A stretch of 64,000 nucleotides of DNA from Liquidambar formosana (taxonomy: Eukaryota > Streptophyta > Magnoliopsida > Saxifragales > Altingiaceae): contig CM077820.1 in NCBI GenBank assembly GCA_039720395.1, forward strand, positions 10,329,338 through 10,393,337, written 5' to 3'. Each line of letters opens with the position of its first letter. Position 1 is the first letter of the stretch. The translations under genes were made by a program, and so were the position numbers. The notes beneath the pieces are model-generated. The model made no database searches and was not told where the DNA came from. It saw only the letters and a list, made by a program, of their open reading frames with translations. Positions 59,515 through 64,000 of this stretch are shown here, one piece after another.

Positions 59515-60043
59515 GTCTCACACACGCACACACAGTGACACACACACACACATGCGCACGCAAAAATATCTCCTTATACGCTACATCTATACACAGAGAT
59601 TTGCATCATTTGCTAAAGAGTTAATTTTGACCCTTTATTGCGCAAACTTAACAATTTTTTTTCATTTTTAAAGTTAACTATGTTTTTATTTCCCACACTG
59701 GCCTCAACTTTGTTTTTTCATATCTTTTGCATAAACATCTAACTATCTAGGTAGTATTTTGGAAATTACAGAAAGGCTTTGAAAACATTAAGTTCAGGTC
59801 AATTGGTGACTTGCCGTATAAACTTTCATTTCTCCCTTTATCAAATATTTATAAAAAATAAAATTTCTAGTTTAATGTTTTTCTGGACGCTAGCTAGTAG
59901 CTACCTTTCCTTTTTATAAGCTGTGTAGCTTCTTAAAACCAACCTTTATTCTGCGTGTTTCTCACTTTCTCCCTAATGGGGACATATCATCTGCCTGTTA
60001 ATGCATGCAGGGTGGTGCTAGTGTTGGTGATTATTATCAGTAG
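52926..60043 (+). CDS. hnRNP-like RNA-binding protein with three RRMs; frame broken several times
   Basis: Likely exons: 52926-53563, 55079-55531, 55606-55695, 55863-56103, 56873-57091, 57172-57624, 57730-57926, 58006-58217, 58302-58354, 59409-59464, 60011-60043. All introns are GT..AG. The N-terminus ([11 protein letters not shown]...) is basic then acidic. RRM1 has LEIYIGGL and [11 protein letters not shown]2 has TLYMGNI and [11 protein letters not shown]3 has TVYVEGL and FGFITF. Basic repeats follow ([21 protein letters not shown]), and the C-terminus is Gly/Tyr-rich and ends GDYYQ. This architecture resembles plant hnRNP Q-like proteins (Arabidopsis AT2G44710/LIF2 group), nuclear RNA binders. 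Frame breaks lie near 53115 (extra G), 53228-53233, 53481-53492 (GA run), 55911-55920, 57241-57250 and 57371. Where homology or internal repeats allow a direction, they read as insertions. Either assembly indels or a recent pseudogene. Exon 1 end and phase are the least certain. Confidence 0.82.
58010..58200 (+). repeat. Four 15-17-residue coding repeats in hnRNP exon 8
   Basis: Successive units read [45 protein letters not shown] and [13 protein letters not shown], a GY-centred low-complexity array with core (H/A)xGY(L/V/I)E. Such Gly/Tyr repeats are common in hnRNP C-terminal domains that self-associate. Confidence 0.9.
59466..59558. repeat. (CT)n-(CA)n microsatellite at the start of hnRNP intron 10
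   Basis: A CT run of about 45 bp starts 2 nt after the GT donor (59465) and is followed by CACACA stretches to about 59558. The donor GTTCTCTCTC is therefore weak by plant consensus (no A at +3 or G at +5). Confidence 0.85.
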
Positions 60044-62473
60044 CACTGGAGCATACCTTCCTCGACGAGCATATTATTAAATTGTTCTCTGGAGGGTGAA
60101 AGAGGATTACAGTTTTCTAATCTTTACTTTGAATAGATTAACTTAGCCTTTGCTTGTCTTGTTCCCCATTTTTGTCAGCGGGGTTTTGAGGAATATATAT
60201 AATTTTCCATATAATAATCTAGTGATTCACAATTTTTTTTCCCTTCATTCATTGCCAAAATAAAATTCCTCTCCCAAATTAGTTTCATATTTTTGTCTAT
60301 GATTCTGTCATGACAATCTATAGCTACATGGGGTACTCGGATCACTAAATATTTTAGTATCTTAGTTCCGAATTCATGTAAACTGTTCCCATGCTTTTGC
60401 AACCAATCACACTGCTATCGACAGTATGGTGAATAGTTCCTGCATTATCCACAATATTTGAAGGCTCCATTATTCGTTTCGTTCTCTTGAAGAATGCCCC
60501 ATAGTTTATCACCCACTCTTCTTCGTTCTTGAACTTCTATTTTCCCAATATATTTTGAATTACATTTTTGTAATTTGATGATGCTTCTCTCTTACAGCCC
60601 TCGTATGACATTTTTCCTCATCATCACCTGAATTGCATATTGTTTCTGCTCTTGAAAATTTCCCTTTTAGAGTGGGGTTGTTGGCTTTGCTCACTCATGC
60701 TGTCATGATACCTAGGCCGCTGTTGCCCTGATGATACCTTGGCATCTTGTAAATGGAAGCACCCTACTTCATCTCTTACAGCCTTGCCACCACTTAGCAT
60801 CTTGTAAATAGAAAGCATATTTTGTGGTGTAAATAGAAAGCACCCTAACTTTTATTACATAGATGACTTTAGATGCCAAGTGTCATCTCATTGTCTAATA
60901 TTTATGCCACCTAAGCACCAGGTTCTTTCTTCTATCTATCACTTGTTTAGTTGTTTTGTTCCCTTGTGGCTTGGCCATCAGCCTTCACTACACCCACTAC
61001 CCCCAACAAGAAGAAAAAATACAAAAAGGAAAAGATTAAAAGGAAAGGATAAAGATGAATTCTTAGATCTCCGGGACTGAGGCTTGTCCTAGCAACGCAG
61101 CAATGACAGGTTTTTTGGTTCTTTTTCCTCCCGACATTTTTTTAGACGGGTTGTGGTTCGACCCTAACCTTTCCATTCCAAGATGGAACCTCCTCATTAT
61201 GAGATAGGGAGACATACTACCATGGATACAGTGTCTATGAATTTGGCAGATGTACTTAGGTTGGTGGGATTTCATAACAGTTGAAAGGCTAATCCAATTC
61301 GTTAAAAAAATTTCTAGAAATATTTAGGGAGAAAATACCATGACAGATGATATATGGCCAACCATTCTGTACAAATCCTAGACCTTAAAAATTAAAATGG
61401 TAACGCATACTCTTGACAATGATAGATTATGGAACTTTCTTCTCACTAGGAAGGGATAAATTAATTAATAAATTGCCAAAGAACATGAATTCCATTTGAG
61501 TGTTGTGTGGGTGTCTCGAATTCAACTGGTGATGACTCAATAATCTGTCTTTTTGGGCGAACGGTGAGGGCTACCTCTCCTTCGTCATGGGGGTTTGGGA
61601 GAGAATCCCCTAGCCCCGCCTACCCAACTTGCCTTTGTCATTGGGGTTGGGAGAGAAGCCGCTCCCCCACACCCCTGGCCGACCCAACCCGGCCTAAATC
61701 CAGTTTATTTAAACTCAGCTTGTTTCTCTTTGCATGATCTGCGTTTCATTAGAAGTCCTTTAAGACCTTGTTGTAATGATGAGAAGACCTCTAGCCATGA
61801 GAGAGATCTATTGGGTGTATTGGGAAGCCAAGAATTTAAGAGACAATATAGCTTGTGAGTCGTAATCTTCATCTTCTGTAGTTTCTTCGTCATCAACCAT
61901 GCGTGTAGGTTATGAGCTGAACGAACCACATAAATCTTTGTATGCTTTTGTTGGATCTAATTCACCGTCGTTAACTTGAAGGGTTTCCTTGTTATAAAAA
62001 GGGAAAAAGAAAAGAAGTCATTAAATAGGGAGTGGCTTTCAAATTTGCATGCCATTTTTACATGAACGAATAATTCTATATAAGTGACTTGCAATACTCA
62101 AGCTTCAGCCATCTTCATCGTGTCAAAAATGCATCTTATTCCAATAAATTTTTGACGCAACCATCATTTTTGAAAAGTTTACCTGAATTTGTATTTAAAA
62201 TTTGCAATAATCATATTTACATATTTCAGACATTTTCAAATAGCATTCTTTTGACACTTCCTCACAGTTAAAAAGGGTATATCAAAAAATGAAAAGAAAA
62301 AAACGTGTGATTATTTACAGCCCTTAGCAGTCTATCATATTTATAGACCTCATCGAAATATAATGCCAGTTGCTTCATATAAACACCATAATTCTGTTAA
62401 ACTTGCTTTTTGTTTAGAAATATTTTCCAATTCAAACCAAGACTCCAAAAGGCACCTGCAAATGGGCAAAGTA
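60044..62473. other. hnRNP 3' UTR and spacer
   Basis: 60044-60180 should be 3' UTR (AATAGATTAACTTAG near 60133). Beyond it no gene is supported. 60735-60860 holds repeated GCATCTTGTAAATRGAAAGCA words, and 61555-61690 is a GC-rich stretch with repeated GGTTTGGGAGAGAA / GGTTGGGAGAGAAG words. The minus-strand frame at 61063-61275 is unrecognised. Confidence 0.5.
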
Positions 62474-62844
62474 TCATTCTAGGTTTATCGGAGCACTGGC
62501 TGCCTCCATCATCCCATTGCGTATCTGATCACCGATATCCCTGACATGACCAGGGCCATGGGGAATGAAAACGGTAGTGTTCTTAGACGAGTTGCCGAGG
62601 TCCTTGATTGTGTCAAAGTACTGAGTGATCATTATGAGATCCATCACCTCCTTAGCTGAGGTGCCTTCCACCTTGTGAGAGAAGTTCAAGATGTTCTCTC
62701 TCAAGCCATCTGTGATTGCCTGCCTCTGCCTGGCCACCCCAATTCCACCTAGGTACTTGGATTCAGCTTCGGCTTCCGCCTTTTTAATTAGGAGTATCTT
62801 CTCTGCTTCCCCTTTGTATACACTAGCAAGCTGAAGCCTTTGGG
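62474..62844 (-). CDS. Hypersensitive-induced reaction (HIR) SPFH/band-7 protein, last exon
   Basis: The exon begins after TTTTACAG and ends at TGA (62474-62476), giving about 123 codons. It includes [17 protein letters not shown], the coiled-coil [52 protein letters not shown] and [10 protein letters not shown], which are hallmarks of the HIR C-terminus. Known family role: plasma-membrane microdomain proteins that oligomerise and associate with immune receptors. HIR proteins are about 285 residues, so this is roughly the last 40%. The remaining exons must lie at higher coordinates, and none was recognised before 64000, so the gene is partial here or has a large intron. The short extension after NGMMEAASA (PINLE) may be species-specific. 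Confidence 0.92.
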
Positions 62845-63137
62845 CTGTAAAACAATATAAATACAGCATCATTTAGTTACATAAAAGCTGAAGGCAAATG
62901 GGCCCATTCAATTGCAGGAGCATCAGCATGATTTTGTGGAAGAATACAAATGTGTGTTGTGGAAGAAGAAACGAGCATATATTTTCATGATGAAATTATT
63001 TAGAGATCATTCAAAAATTAGTGACTGCTTTGAAATCATCACAATATTGTGGGAAATAATGAATCATGCACAAATTACATATTTATTATTAAACCAATTA
63101 CACAGCTCAATGAAAAAGGTTACATATGATTTGCTTA
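62845..63137. other. Intronic sequence of the HIR gene, no feature seen
   Basis: AT-rich; presumed intron upstream of the last HIR exon on the minus strand. Confidence 0.5.
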
Positions 63138-63760
63138 TCTATACTAGCCTATAAAAAGATGAATGCAAGAAAAACTTTTGATTAACTAATATACCCTCAT
63201 TTTAATTTTTAAATACACAATTACCCACCTTTCTGCGTATATAGGAAATATAGTAATATGAAAACTATAATTCTAAAACACATACTTTAATATATTCTAA
63301 ACACATACCTTAATATATAAAACACAAATAGGAATTCAAAGGAAACGGAAACTAAAATTCCTATATAATAAATAGAAATATATAGGAATATGGAAACTAT
63401 AATTCTAAAACAACAGCCGGAACATATACCTTAATATATTCTAAAACACATACCTTAATATATAAAACACAAATAGAAATTCAAAGGAAACGGAAATTAT
63501 AATTCCTATATCTATACTACCTATAAAAAGATGAATGTGAGAAAAACTTTTGATTGACTAATATATCTTTATTTTAATTTTTAAATACACAATTATCCTT
63601 TTGCATATATAGGAAATATAGCAATATAAAACACATAACTTAATAAGAATTCTAAGGAAACTATAATTCGTATAATAATTAAATAAATCCAAATCCAAAT
63701 AGGAATTCTAAGAAAACGGAAACTATAATTCGTAAAACCCTAACAATGTTAACATATAAT
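63138..63760 (+). mobile_element. Tandem Helitron-like ends
   Basis: TCTATACTAGCCTATAAAAA (63138) and TCTATACTACCTATAAAAAG (63511) are followed by the same 90-bp sequence (GATGAATG..GAGAAAAACTTTTGATT..ACTAATAT, TTTTAATTTTTAAATACACA). TC at the 5' end plus this AT-rich start is typical of plant Helitrons. Between them are internal duplications (TATATTCTAAAACACATACC, ATATAAAACACAAATAG). No CTRR 3' end with hairpin was identified and there is no helicase ORF. Confidence 0.6.
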
Positions 63761-64000
63761 TACAAATAGAAACATATTATAAAAATCATAAAACCCTAAC
63801 ACAAAAAAGAAGAACTACTGCATCCTTCTTCTACCTCTTCTATGTGCCTTCATTGCATCTCCTTTCTTCTGGTGCTTTGTCTGGTATGTAGTTTTCAATA
63901 AACTTGACTCATATATACAAATTATGTTTAAACATTTAAATCTCTATCTGTATAAACATTTAAATCTCTGCCTGCATTGCATGATTGGACTTTTAAATCT
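63761..64000. other. Window end, no feature seen
   Basis: AT-rich; contains a small duplication AACATTTAAATCTCTATCTG / AACATTTAAATCTCTGCCTG near 63930-63985. Confidence 0.5.

Noticed and set aside
61063..61275. 70-aa minus-strand ORF
   Set aside because: No recognised domain; it looks like repeat-derived sequence.

Overview
This is nuclear DNA from a flowering plant, most likely a woody eudicot. Genes have many AT-rich GT..AG introns, coding islands are far apart, SINEs, MITEs and LTR retrotransposons are dense, and the recognisable proteins (an FKBP53-type immunophilin, SPT16, a hAT-derived BED zinc-finger protein, a hypersensitive-induced-reaction protein, a three-RRM hnRNP) are plant types. 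I could not determine the species. Operons and ribosome binding sites do not apply.

Layout. 1-2.7 kb: a candidate DNA transposon and the 3' flank of the first gene. 2.8-9.0 kb (minus): an intact 11-exon FKBP53-like nuclear immunophilin, including a 13-nt first coding exon; its introns hold a large foldback and a very long A/GAAA tract. 9.3-21 kb: gene-poor DNA with a Stowaway MITE, a hAT MITE with 8-bp target duplications, a 400-bp palindrome and several SINEs. 21.6-23.9 kb (plus): an intronless BED-zinc-finger/hAT-domesticated protein broken by one extra base. 24-33 kb: gene-poor DNA with SINEs, microsatellites and a relic LTR.

33.2-47.3 kb: a segmental duplication (copies A and B, direct orientation) carrying a minus-strand first exon of an unrecognised gene. 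Copy A is split by a complete 6.4-kb LTR retrotransposon with no long ORF (33410-39821, TSD TTTTC). Copy B holds a 417-bp TIR element and an array of hairpin repeats. Between the copies lies a truncated SPT16 pseudogene. 47.8-51.75 kb: a young Copia element (TSD TGGAA) that has lost gag, protease and integrase but amplified a 360-bp in-frame hinge segment carrying an AT-hook-like motif.

52.9-60.0 kb (plus): an 11-exon hnRNP-like gene with three RRMs, carrying several small insertions that break the frame. 62.5-62.8 kb (minus): the last exon of a HIR/SPFH protein whose upstream exons I could not find before the window edge. 63.1-64 kb: tandem Helitron-like ends.

The four host genes do not form a pathway; they are ordinary unlinked nuclear genes. 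The most notable material is the transposon biology: nested and chronologically ordered insertions, a non-coding LTR element, a Copia deletion derivative with in-frame hinge amplification, and a hairpin-repeat array. A second pattern is that most frame breaks in otherwise conserved ORFs read as single-base insertions, which could reflect assembly error rather than gene decay.
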